The notes below the pieces were generated by a model. It saw nothing but the letters and a program-made list of their open reading frames with translations, did not search any database and was not told where the DNA came from. DNA of 64,000 nt from Phoma sp. XZ068. Lineage: Eukaryota; Ascomycota; Dothideomycetes; Pleosporales; Didymellaceae. Position 1 is the stretch's first letter. Each line of letters starts with the position of its first letter. Shown one piece after another: positions 12,393 through 23,379 of this stretch. The stretch lies in assembly GCA_004835665.1 (NCBI GenBank), contig RBKR01000014.1:372001-436000 (forward strand), written 5' to 3'. A program made the translations under genes and the position numbers.

Positions 12393-13636
12393 TCATGCCT
12401 TCTTCGGTGCTGCCTTCTTGGGGGTGGCCTTCTTTGTTGTGGCCTTTGCAGCAGCCTTCTTGGGCGCACCCTTCGTCTTTGGTGCGGCCTTGGATGCGGC
12501 GGCCTCGGGCGCCTTGGTCTTGGTGACACGTCCAGACTTTGTCTTTCCAAGAACGCGTGTGACCTCCTTCTCAACAGCAGGGGCGGGGCCGGCGGCGGCG
12601 GCGGCAGACTTTCGGGGTTTGCTGGCGTTGGCTTTGGGCTTAGCGGCGGCAGCAGTCTTCTTGGTAGTTGTAGCCTTCGCGGCTGTGGCCTTCTTGGCGG
12701 CGGGAGCCTTCTTTGTGGTGGTGGCCTTTGCCTTCTGGTCGATATGTTAGCAGTTGAAGTATCATGCTGAATGGGAAGGACCAACCGTGGCGGTAGCCTT
12801 AGCCTTGGGGGCAGCCTTGGCCTTGGTAGCAGTCTTAGCTTTGGTGGCAGCAGGCTTCTTCTCCTTCTTCTCCTCCTTTGGCTCGGTCTTCTTAGCAGCA
12901 GCAGGCTTGGCCTCCTTCTTTGCAAGCTTCACAGTACCAGAAGCACCTGTGTGACGCGTCAGTATAGGCCCTGCGTACTGGTAGTCATGTGTGACAACGC
13001 GTCAATGTGACGCGTGCACTCATATGCAAGATCGAAGCATGTACAGGACTTACCCTTGGGGCGTGAGAACTCGCCCTTCTCCTCGCCAGAGGTAATGGCA
13101 CGGTTAACGTGGCTCTTGAAGGCAGCATCGGTCAGGTTGTCGACCTTGTTGTTGGCCTTGATGTACTTCTGGATAGCTTGACGGCTGTTGAGGATTGGTC
13201 AGCGCAAGCTCTCAAGCGTGTGGAAGAGGAAAGCATGACGTGACGCGTAGAGCTTCAACAGCTTCCAAGGGAGCAACTAACCTGGATCCATTGCGTTCCT
13301 TCAACTGTTAGGTGCGAAGAGCGTGTTAGCAAAGAGTACATGGGGTGCTTGGTGGTGGTGTTGTTGTTTGCGACCGAGTCCGCGCGTTGGCGTCGCAAGC
13401 TCAGATGCGGGGGTCGTGATGCGCCGGAAAGCGTAGACTTACGTTGATGATAGCATCCTTGACCATATCTGTTGTAAACAGTCAATAAAGGTCTGCGAAC
13501 ACGATGGAACTAACGCGCTTGCGCTGCGACAGCGTGGCGTGGAGAGATCAGGCAACATACCGATGTAGGAGCCATGGTTACCGCTGGCAGCGGCGGCCTT
13601 CTTGGGGGCAGCGGTGGTAGCTTTCTTAGGAGGCAT
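12393..13636 (-). CDS. linker histone H1, six exons
   Basis: Nuclear linker histone of 252 residues that binds the nucleosome dyad and linker DNA. Exons are 13636-13561, 13468-13443, 13304-13282, 13184-13054, 12946-12786 and 12734-12393, and the sum is divisible by three. The protein starts MPPKKATT. Residues about 20-95 form the winged-helix H15 domain, with the stretches YIDMVKDAI, SSRQAIQKYIKAN and AAFKSHVNRAI. The rest is a disordered Lys/Ala/Pro tail with repeated KAK, KKA and TPKKA units, as expected for fungal H1. The last intron has a good GCTAAC branch point. Introns 3 and 4 carry four ACGCGT hexamers, noted separately. The family assignment is secure; exon joins were made by eye but are supported by continuous domain sequence. 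Confidence 0.96.
12954..13248. promoter_or_regulatory. cluster of ACGCGT (MCB-like) motifs in histone H1 introns
   Basis: The palindrome ACGCGT occurs at 12954-12959, 12997-13002 and 13010-13015 inside one H1 intron (12947-13053), and at 13243-13248 in the preceding intron (13185-13281). Three of the four are preceded by TG, giving TGACGCGT. Further copies lie within the coding sequence (12553-12558) and downstream (12295-12300, 11994-11999). In yeasts ACGCGT is the MCB site bound by the MBF complex, which drives G1/S genes. A regulatory role here is inferred from the motif only. Confidence 0.45.
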
Positions 13637-15489
13637 TTTGGTAGTAATTGTAAGTCGTGATAGACGTGGAACCGGTGCTTCTAGCGAGGGGGCAAACGTC
13701 GAAATTGATGGGGAGGTTGTTGTTGTGGAAGCGTCGAAAGTCACTGGGGTGGGAGCACCGCGCGCCCCGAAGCGGGGGGGAGCTACTTATCTGACGGCTG
13801 CAACCGAGCAGGTGCATCCAGATCAACTTTTGCGCGACACAATCGTCCATTCCTATTTAGGAAGGATTTTGGTATTCTACGACCTTTTCTGATCTGGAGT
13901 AGACAAAGGGCGCGCTCTCACTGGGTGATGTGCGATGGTACCAGACGAGTTCTGTCAGGGTGTTCTGAGTCTGCCGCTCGTCGTCCGTCCCGTTGACCTC
14001 GTGCTTCATCCCACTTGATGATATTCTCTTGTATCCTTGGGCGCTCCGAGTCCTAGTCCTCGTCACCCTCGCCTTTCAAGTTTTACACAGACGCTACACT
14101 GTCGCTTAGATGCCTCGAACGCATCTAGCTCTTGTGGTAATTCGACATCGCTGCCTGTTCTTGAGGCTTTACGCAATCCTAACCAGGCGCTCTCTCCACG
14201 TTCGAACTCAGTCATTGCGCCCTCTTTCCCAAGCGTTCACACGTTGATGATTGCACCACTGCCTTACATTTATGCTTAATAATATTTGGTGTTCAGCTGA
14301 GTGTTCTTGACCTCGAGTCCAGCGCGACTTGACATCGTCTGGTGTTGTTTTGATTCCTCACGCGCCGCACCTCGCGTTGTTTCGCTTCCACCTCAACAAC
14401 GCCTTGGGTTTTCAATCTCGTCTCCACAACAAAGACAGTGGGCAGCTTTAGCATATGCAAGCAGCAGCAGCAGCATTTCATCATCACCTTCATTCGCTCT
14501 TTGTTGACAGTTATAACTTTTTGAAGAGCTGCCCATTCAGCGTCAGCTGAGCTTTCGGTCACGCGCACACTTGTCCAGGGTCTTCGCTCGAGCCTGACTT
14601 CCAGACCTCACCAAGTAGCAACGTTGCTTCGTTGACCATTGCTAATGCAGAACCCTCTGGGACCCTCTGGGGAGCTTGACTGCCTTTAATTGCGCTCCTC
14701 ATTGCGCTTCTCATTGCGCGACAGGGTACAGTAAGCATATCCGACCAGCTAATCTGCGTCTCACCTCTGCCACCCAGACACGCATCGAAGAGAACCAGCC
14801 GACACACTTCATTACCTTCACTCACCTAAAAGAACCATTGAAGAGATGGTAGATGCTGTCGTGGGACTGAGTAGCTACAAATGCCAATTGATGCGATACC
14901 TACCCACCAGGGCCTTCTAGCACCGCCTCACGCAAACCCTCCGCTGGTGATATGTGGGTTCAATGGGGCGTCACCTTGCAGGCATGATACCACATGCCCT
15001 TTTACTGATTGTTGCTCATGCGGCTAGATCAACAGGTTTCACCTTTCCACGGTACGGCACGGGGCGGCGCCTGCGGAGTTACATCACCACCCTCTCTTGC
15101 AGGATTGTGTTGTATAAGCATGTTGAACTAATCCACAACTGTTTCAGAGCACCTGCACTATTCGAGCCGCCCATTGATCTGATGTAGATAGGTTTTTGCA
15201 ATATTGGCCGTTCCACCACATCCCGCTGCCGCAAACCGCACAAAATCATGGAGGGCAACGGTCTGCAAGTCGGCAGCCAGATTGGATCCGAATGCTTGTC
15301 TATCCCAAACAGTTTAGCACGAAGGTGGCTTGGAGTGGTTCTGGTAGTGTTGAGGAGGGAAGCTTACGGTCATAAAAGACTCGGCATTTGTTGTGGGGAT
15401 GCCAACTGGACATTTATGAGTAAGACAAGAACGCTCATGGTTCCCATCATGAAATTTTCAAATGCTTGAGTTATCCTACAATCATCGAG
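13637..15489. other. intergenic, divergent upstream regions of histone H1 and bestrophin
   Basis: The two flanking genes point away from each other, so this 1.85 kb holds both promoters. A GC-rich inverted repeat (CCCCG-aag-CGGGG) lies at 13765-13777, about 130 bp upstream of the H1 start. Short open frames on both strands show no domain or codon continuity. No RNA gene was recognised. Confidence 0.5.
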
Positions 15490-17060
15490 ATGCCACCAAT
15501 CATGGAAGATCTGCGTGAGTCTGCTGAATTGCTGAGCGTGTGCGAAAGGCTAAAATCTTAGTTACAACAACTGAGACATTAACGTCCATGCTTGGAGCAA
15601 GACCACGTCAAGGACTTGAGAGATACTTTGTATGTTGGACACTCCGTCGAGAAAGTCAATGTTGACCGCATCAGTTCGGTCCTCGAGATACTGCCAGACA
15701 TTCAAAATGGCCACGTGCTCTCCGCATGCATGGCAGCGTCACTCCAAAGATTTTGTTACGAGTGGCCTTCGTAGGCGTTTGGGCTGCGTTCATCACCGTA
15801 CTATCCCAGAAGGTCCATTCGAGTATGTCAACATCATGCGGACCAAGGAAACTGCAAGCTCATACTCGCCAGTCAACGTACATCCTATTATTACAACGAT
15901 GCTTGGTGTACTCGTCGGATTTGCCCTCAACGTTCGCAGTTCATCTGCATATGAACGTTACAACGAGGGAAGAAAATGCTGGAGTAAGCTCACCGGTGTT
16001 TCGATGAACCTCGCACGCAGCATATGGGTTCACGTCGAAGAGCGGCAAGGCGACATGGAGAAGCAGGATCTCCTTGCAAAAGTGACCTTCCTAAACATGA
16101 TAATCGCCTTCGCCGTAGCCTTCAAACACAGGCTTCGGTTCGAGCCCTACATCCAGTACACGGACCTATACAGCCTGGTCAGCCACATGGACACGCTTGC
16201 CAAATCTGCAGGGACGCCGACTGTACGGGAGAAGGAACCAGGGTGCTGGAGAAGCATTCTCAATGTCCTACACGTCGCCGAGGAAAATCCACGCGCAGAA
16301 TTGAAACGGGCAACGCGCCCACTAGGCAATCTTCCCTCAGAAATTCTATCACATATGTACGCCTTCATCAACGATGCCACTAACGACGGCATACTCAAGA
16401 CGGGAAGTATGGAATCCAAGATCCTCGACAATATGCGTGCCCTCGACGATGTCCTTGTAACATCAGACCGCATTCTTAATACCCCGCTCCCCATCGCCTA
16501 CACCATCGCCATTTCCCAAATCACATGGCTTTTCATCATCTGTCTGCCATTCCAGCTCGTCCACTTGATGGGCTGGATAAGCATCCCCGTGACCGTGCTT
16601 TCCGCATACATCATCCTAGGGTTTGCCGCGATTGGCAACGAAATCGAAAACCCGTTCGGTCTCGAAGTCAACGATCTACCACTTGAAATCTACTGTGCGC
16701 AGATCGCATCCGAGATAGCCATCATCTCCACAAAACCAGCACCGAGATTCAGTGACTGTACGCCCCTTTAAAGCCTAAAATGTAACATAACAACCTATGC
16801 TAATGACTCCAGGCGTCACGCACCCGGATAACAACCCCCTCTACCCTGTAAGCACTTTGCCTACGCACTTCTGTTCCAGCGCTTCAACGGACGGCATTCG
16901 CAGCGCGCTGAAGGATAGGGTGTTTGGGACCAAGACTGCGATGCTGAGGAAGCAGAGCGTCAATGTTGAGAAAGAACTGCGGATGTCTATCGGCACAGCG
17001 ACGACGATGAACGAGAGGGAGGATCCGGAGAGGGGTTCGAGCATCTATGACAATTTTTGA
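15490..17060 (+). CDS. bestrophin / UPF0187-type anion channel, five exons
   Basis: Predicted membrane chloride-channel-like protein of 457 residues (bestrophin, RFP-TM family). Exons are 15490-15514, 15562-15629, 15675-15822, 15873-16757 and 16813-17060. All introns are 45-55 nt with GT..AG and the frame is preserved. The first two exons are tiny and give the family N-terminus; exon 3 opens with FGPRDTARHSKWP and then RMHGSVTPK before the first membrane helix. Other family marks are RSSSAYERYNEGRK after helix 2, PLPIAYTIAISQITW and IGNEIENPFGLEVNDLPL. The last exon holds NNPLYPVS and a short basic C-terminal tail. The start at 15490 is chosen because it is the ATG that splices in frame into the conserved N-terminus. 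Starting at 15726 would lose the SKWP motif. The neighbouring SMC4 gene is convergent. The transported ion and cellular membrane are unknown. Confidence 0.9.
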
Positions 17061-17718
17061 GTATGTGTCGGCAACGAGGATGCTGAGCATGGTTCGTGTC
17101 TGTGTTTGCACGCCTGGGGGCAGCGGATGGACAAGCGATTGACGATGGTACGATGGGCTATTGTGCAGTATCCCTTTCTCCGAGCTCCGTCTCCTCCACG
17201 CCGCTCGCAGTCGATGCCCGTTTCTTCCAATACTTGCATCGAGGGAGATGGTGAACGGCCGGCACAGCAATCATGGCGCATCCAACGACGAAGAAGCTTG
17301 CAGTAGTGAAGGCGTCTCCCATCGTATTGGCATGTATAGTCCAGTAGACAGCAAATACAGTACTTCTTGTGAACAGTAAACTCAGAAAAGCGACAATAAG
17401 GAAACATGGTCGTGTTACAAGGCGGTTCGCGCGACCAGCATCATCTGCCGGCTAAGCATGCAGTACTTCACAAGGGCGGATTGGCTAACTGTTGGTGCTC
17501 TGGAATTCAGCCACCTGTGGCCATCACAATCGACTGAGAGTAAGCCAATTGGCCCATTTTTAAGCAGTCACAGTGTGGTATCTATGAACATCCTCGTGAG
17601 CCAGTAAGGTCCTCCCAAATACTCTATTGAGCCCACAATCCCACATTCATGTACACCCAAACGCCGCCCATTCGTCCACATTTCTCATACAAATTCATCA
17701 ACAATGTGCTACAGGTCA
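17061..17718. other. intergenic between convergent bestrophin and SMC4 genes
   Basis: About 660 bp of shared 3' sequence. Several overlapping open frames run through it on both strands, including a Cys-rich one on the minus strand at 17045-17407, but none has a recognisable domain or starts like a secreted protein. It presumably carries both 3' untranslated regions and terminators. Confidence 0.5.
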
Positions 17719-20700
17719 CTATGCCCGCGCAGTAATGTAGTCTTTGTTTTCGATGGTAACACTCTTCGTCTATAATGCTGTTAGCAAGGTGTATCATTAA
17801 TCATTAATTGAGGATGGGACTCACCATGTGGTTGACTTTGTACACGCCCACCAACCGACTCGCCAACTCAAACATATTGTTCCGCAGCGAGATAACAATG
17901 AATTGTGCGTTCTTCGTCCTCTCCTTGATGTAGCTGGCTACGATGCTGACGTTCCTGAAATCCAGCGCCGCATCAATTTCGTCCATCACATACAGCGGTG
18001 TAGGCTTGTAGTGGTGCAGCGCGAACACAAGCGCCAGAGACGACAGCGTCTTCTCACCACCAGACAAGTTGCTAATGTTCTTCCAGCTCTTCTTGGGCGG
18101 CATGACCGAGAAGAGAATGCCTTCCGAGAATGGGTCCAGAGAGTCCACAAGCTCAAGCTCAGCATTGCCGCCCATGGTAATCATTTGGTACATTTCTTTC
18201 AGGCGGGCTGTTATAATGCTAAAGCCCTCCATGAAGCCTTCGAGACGTAGACGGCGTAACTCATCGCAGCGCTTCTTCGCGTCATCGCGGGAGCTGACTG
18301 CTTCGGCAAGGTCGGCAGAGCGGGCGGCGTGTTCTTCGACGCGTTTGCGGTACTCGGCGAGGACTGCGAGGTCAACGTTTGTGCTTTCGTTCTTCTTTTC
18401 GAGTGCCGCGATCTCGTCTTTGAGTTCGTGCTTGTCCATGTCTTGCAGCTCGTCCTTCGAGAACGTGGGCAGCCCTTCGCCATTCTCTTGTTCTTCGCCA
18501 AGGTCTGTCACGTTCTGGTAAGTGAGCTTGCTCAGCTTATCATGGAAATAGGCCTGCTTTTTCTGGAAGTCTTGCAGTTGCTTCTGGCTTTCCTCGAGCT
18601 TGTTACGCATCTCAATCTCGATGGCACGAGTCTCATTGAGCTCTGCTGTCTTTTCATCTAGCTCTTTCTTCACAGCTTGAAGGTCCTCCTTGGTAGATTC
18701 GAGGGACTATTGACATGATTAGCATGGCTGTAACGACCTTATTTAGGATCTTTGTACATACCTCCTGAGCTTCCTCAGCTTGTTGACGGACACCCGACGC
18801 ATCGTGCTGATGAGACTCCATATCCTCTTCTACTTTCTCTAAGTCGACCGCAAGCTTCTCAAGGTCGCGAATAGCATCGTTGTGCGCCTTCTCATGCTTG
18901 GTGCGCTGCTTCTCCTCTTTCGACTTGGAAACTTCGGCATTGGAGGCTTGCTCGGTAAGCGTGTCGATTTGCTGCTTCAGATCATCCACCTTGGCTTTCT
19001 GAAGGCGGAGCTGGACACCACCAATCTCCATGATCTTGTCTTGCAGTGCTTTGATCTCGGCCTCTACACCTTCCGTCTCAGCATGTAGCTTTGAGATCTC
19101 CTTCTCCATGGAGGCAATGGTCTTCTCCAAGGCCGATACTCGTCCCTTGTCGGTCTTCGTTGCAGCCTTTTCAGCACCCAGTTCCTTGATGCGGCGCTGA
19201 CTGTCGGCAATGTTGCGATCGAAGCTCTCCAGCTCAAGCGCAATCTTCTGAGCCTTAGTGTCAAGCTCAGGTAATTGTTGGTTCAGGCTTCGGAGTGTGC
19301 TCTCAAGCTGTTGCTGCTCATGTTGAAACTCGGTGAAAGTTTGTTCGAGGGAATCTCTATCCTGCTCGAGCTTCGAGACTTGATCCCTTGAAACATCAGA
19401 GGCGAGCTTGGACGACATCTTACCCTTGACGACACGGCTTCCACCGCCACTCATCGTACCGGCGGTATCGATCAACTTGCCGTCAAGCGTGACAACACGC
19501 CATCGCTTGGCGCCATACGCAATGCGTTCTGCTTGATCGAGATCCTCGGCAACCAGAGTGTTCTGGAGGACGTGGAAGAATGCTGGTCTAAGCAGGTCAT
19601 GCTTGGGCTTGACAAGGTCGAATAGGCGAGGTACATTCTCAGGTGTGTCGACGGTCGACATGTCGCGCTTGGCGAGACGATCAAGCAGGATAAAGTTGGC
19701 ACGACCGAGGTTGTTCTTACGGAGATGCTCGATGCACTGTTGACCAGATTCGACAGTATCGACGACCATATTGTCTAGTTGGGGGCATGCGGTAGAGATC
19801 GCGACATCATACTTCTGGTTGATGGTGCCCAGGTTGCCCAAACGGCCGTGGAAACCGTCGATACGTCCGGACTCTTTCAGGCGCATGAGCCCGGTGAGGA
19901 CGTTGCCTTGCGTCTGGTTGGCGGAGAAGTTCGATCGAGCCTCATCAGCTTTCGCGCGTGCGCCTGACAGCTTCGATCGCAGAGGCGCCTCCTTCTGTGC
20001 CAAATCTTCGATTTGAGCTTGAATATTCTGCAGTTCCTTCGCAATCTGCTTCTTCTCAACCTTGCATTGCTGAAGTTCGGCAGCCTTGTTCTCTTTCGAC
20101 TCTTGCAGAGCTTCAATCTTGGCCTCAACTTCGGCAATACCCTTGGCTCCGGCGTTTTCTCGTTCACGTAGAATGTCAAGCTCACTTTGTGCCACAGCCA
20201 TGGCGGACTGCTTTTCGTTGATCTTGGCGCTCCATGGCTCCAGGGACTTCTGCTTCGCAGCAATCTCATCAGAGAGACCTTGAGTCTTTCCGGCCAGGCT
20301 AACGCGCACACGCTCAAGCTCCTTCTCTTCAACCTTCATGTTCTGTTCCAACTCCTCCATCTCTTCAGCATATCGCTCTAGATCCGCAGCGTACTGCTTA
20401 GCCAGAGTCTCTGCTTCAGAGCGGCTGTAGTTGCTTGTCTCTTTCGTCTTCTCGAGCTTCTTTTGCTTTCCAGCCAAGAACTTCCTCTTCTCTTCAAATT
20501 TAACAGCTTCTTTATCAATACGTTCGACCTCTTTCTGGTATTCTTGATGTCGCTTCTCGAGCTGCTCGTACGCCTTGACTCCTTTCTTGTACTGGCGCTC
20601 AAGCTCCTTGATCCCTTCTTCGTTGCCCTGGTGCTTTTGCAGCTCTTCATCCAGCTGCGTCTGCATCTGACCAACCGATTCTTGGGTGACTTCGATGTGA

Positions 20701-22361
20701 TCATCAAACTCAGAAATATAAAGCTGGTACAGCGTGGACTGCTTTGTAGCAAGCTCGTTCTCGTCCTTGATGTAGGCAAGGGCTTTGTTCTTTTTCTCTT
20801 CGAGTGCTGCCTTCTCCTTCTCGACGTGCTGTACACGATTGTTCTTTTCCATACAAGTCTCGTTAAGAGTCTCAACCTCAGCAGCAGACTCTTCGATTGG
20901 TGTCTTGTACTTCGATGTGCCGATGATATCTTCCAGGTACTCAAGCAGCCCGTCATCGTGCTCGGTCATAGCTTTCGGCTTCATCTGTGCGATTGATTCG
21001 ACTTCACCCTGTAAGATGAGGAAACGCTTGTGGTCTAGATCCACGCCCTTTCCCTTCAGATACTTTGTAACATCGGTAAAGGTGGACTCCCTCTTGTTCA
21101 TGTAGTACTTGCTGGAGTTGTTCTTGAATGCTCGTCTCGAGATGACCAGTTGCGAGCCCGGAATCACTTCAGCTACGCCACTGGGTGTGTCCATGACTTC
21201 CTGGAAGTGGACCTCGACTTCGCAGTAATCGAGATCTGGGTGTTGGGCGGAGTTGTGAATAAGAGCTGAGATCTTGCCTTGTCGCATCTTGCTGGCACGG
21301 AAACCGAAGACGAAGAGCAGCGAGTCGATGACGTTGGATTTGCCAGAACCGTTCGGTCCCACGACAGACGAGAATGAAGAGTGGAAAGGGCCAACTTCTT
21401 GTCGCCCAGCGTAACTCTTAAAGTTGGTCAGCACCAGCCATGTGATGACTGTGCGCTGCTTCGGTGGAGCAGGCTCGTGTGAGAGAGGCGCCGCCGCTGC
21501 TCGCCTCTTTGCAACGATGTCCATCGGTCTCTCCAACACGGTGTGATTTGCGTTGACCTTCTCAACCATTCTTGGTGTTGGCGGCGGCTGTGACGGGCCC
21601 GTAGCATCGGGCGTCTCTGACGGCTTCAGCGTTGCTTCTGGTGTTATGACCTTGGCCGCTGGCTCGGCTGCGACTGTCTCGTCCTCTACAGTGCTTTGTA
21701 TTGTGTCGTCTTCTGTAGGCTCTGACTTGACGACGATTTCGATCCTCTGTCGCTTCACGGCCGTTCCGACTCTGGGCGTCTCCTCCTCAGCCTCCGGCGT
21801 CTGTGCAGCTGTAGGAGTTCGGTCTCCCGCTTCGCTTGGTTCGGCATGTGGCGCGGGAGTAGCAGATGCTTCCTTGATTTCGTACTCGGATTCTACTGCT
21901 GCTAAAGGTTTAGATTCAGGTTCGTTTGTCGAAATGTCTGTTGTAAGGGAATGCCCACCTTCGTCTACATTGTCTTTCTCAACTGACACTCGCGGCTTCC
22001 GCCCGCGCTTCCTAGGCACAGTCTTTGCAGGTGCAGCTGGTCGTGGGCTGCTCTCGGGAGGCGTCTCTATCTGTGTCGGTTCAGCGACCTCCGTCGCGCG
22101 TTTGGGCCGCCCTCTTGGTTTTGCGGCTGTGGTCTTGGTGGTCTTCGGTGGGACACTCTCAGCGACAGGCGTTTCACTCTTCTTTGGGCGCCCGCGCCCC
22201 CGTCCTGTTTTCAAGGGTGCTGGTGCTGGTGTGAACTCTTCTTCCTCCTCTTCCCTAGCCTCCGGTGTGGGCGTTCTGTTCTCATCGTTATCGGACTCGT
22301 CAATCACGGGCGCTTTTCGCCGCGTCGTGCGCGTGGGTTGTCGAGAGGCCGCCGAAACCAT
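17719..22361 (-). CDS. smc4: condensin subunit SMC4, three exons
   Basis: Structural maintenance of chromosomes ATPase of 1510 residues, the SMC4 (Cut3) partner of SMC2 in condensin, acting in mitotic chromosome compaction in the nucleus. Exons are 22361-18762, 18706-17825 and 17769-17719, with two 55-nt introns. Walker A GPNGSGKS is at residues 335-342. Long coiled-coil arms flank a hinge at about residues 820-960, where LKESGRIDGFHGRLGNLG is typical of SMC4. The ABC signature LSGGEK is near residue 1414 and Walker B PLYVMDEID near 1437. The last exon adds 16 residues. The roughly 300-residue N-terminus is disordered, acidic and basic in turn, with three AT-hook-like motifs (residues about 53-61, 81-89, 117-124). 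The start ATG lies just after an upstream stop. Its 5' region is shared with the divergent Nif3-type gene. Confidence 0.97.
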
Positions 22362-22932
22362 TGTCGCGTCTTCTGTGGGTTAGTGAGTGTCGAAATGGCA
22401 GTCTGGTAAGTGAGATTGCTCCACACTTTGTGTGAGCCTGGTGTTTACGTGCACAGACCAGCACAACACGCTAGCACGTGTCGCGCTTTCCCCTGCCCCA
22501 CCTCGCGTCGACCTTTGTCCGGGTCGCAAATGACCCTAAGCAAGTAATGTCAGATGTCACTTGCGCACACTGTAATAGAGCCATGCCTCGCTCTTGCACC
22601 CTGCACAGTTGCTCGCGATGTGAGCTCGATGGCTTCGTGCACGTGCCTTTTAGCCATTCGCATGTACAACAACTGTAGACGTCATAGCAGTACCGTTGTG
22701 TATCTGTCATTTCTTTCTTCTACAGGCTTTACAGACTCGTTTGGCTATGCGAAAAATAGAGCCTCTGTCTGTCTTCTTTTGATTAAATGAAACTGCTTTT
22801 CAAAGCCGTGTGGGTGACGTCGGAGTTCCTCGAAAGAGCAGGTGCAGCCGCTTCCACGTCCAACCCACTATCCACCACTTTACCTATCCACCATACATCT
22901 CTCCCAGTTTAGTACTCTCCTTCCTCTTCATC
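22362..22932. promoter_or_regulatory. divergent promoter region of SMC4 and Nif3-type gene
   Basis: The two start codons face away from each other across 571 bp, so both promoters must lie here. A TGACGTC element, the core of a CRE/ATF-type site, is at 22815-22821, about 112 bp upstream of the plus-strand start. The 80 bp before that start are pyrimidine-rich, as is common for fungal promoters. No other feature was recognised. Confidence 0.5.
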
Positions 22933-23379
22933 ATGTGCACTTTGCAAAAGTTCAAACTCGTCTTCTTCGTTCCACCCAGCGCCTTGTCAGCATGCAAAAC
23001 CGCCATCTTCGCTGCAGGCGCCGGACGCTTCCCAGGCACTGGCGGCTACACTGAATGCTGTTACACGTCAAAAGGCACAGGACAATTTAGGCCAGGCGAT
23101 TCTGCCAATCCACACGTACCATACCGCCTAAATATACTCGTATCAGCAGTGGGTGGAAGCTAATAATTTGCAGATTGGCAAGGTTGGCACATTGGAGGAA
23201 GTCGAGGAATATCGCGTAGAGGCGATCTGTCTTGGCAGAGACACTGCGGTTGAAGCCGTGGCCGCCTTGAGAAAGTCGGTCTCGATAATTTGACTTACAG
23301 GCATACTTGCTGACAAGTGAGCAGGGCACATCCGTATGAAGAGCCTGCTTATGAGGTATACAAGATGGAGGATATGTGA
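22933..23379 (+). CDS. Nif3/NGG1-interacting-factor-3-like small protein
   Basis: A 112-residue protein in three exons: 22933-23115, 23174-23274 and 23325-23379, with introns of 58 and 50 nt. It begins MCTLQKFKLVFFVPP and carries a Gly-rich stretch GAGRFPGTGGYTECC, then GTGQFRPGD. After the first splice comes a Glu-rich strand (EEVEEYRVEAI), and the last exon has AHPYEEPAYEVYKMED. This layout matches the small stand-alone Nif3-like (COG3323, YqfO C-terminal-like) proteins of fungi, a ferredoxin-like fold related to the PII/CutA group. The biochemical role of the family is not firmly known, possibly metal binding or regulation. The protein is recovered only if both introns are removed, since the reading frame changes at each. 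Confidence 0.85.

Noticed and set aside
15675..15770. Suspected frameshift in the bestrophin N-terminus
   Set aside because: An apparent one-base loss near 15705 disappeared once the correct frame (FGPRDTARHSKWP) and the upstream small exons were found; the gene looks intact.
21553..22383. 276-codon plus-strand frame opposite the SMC4 N-terminus
   Set aside because: It is antisense to low-complexity SMC4 sequence and shows only Ser/Val/Gly-rich residues without a domain.
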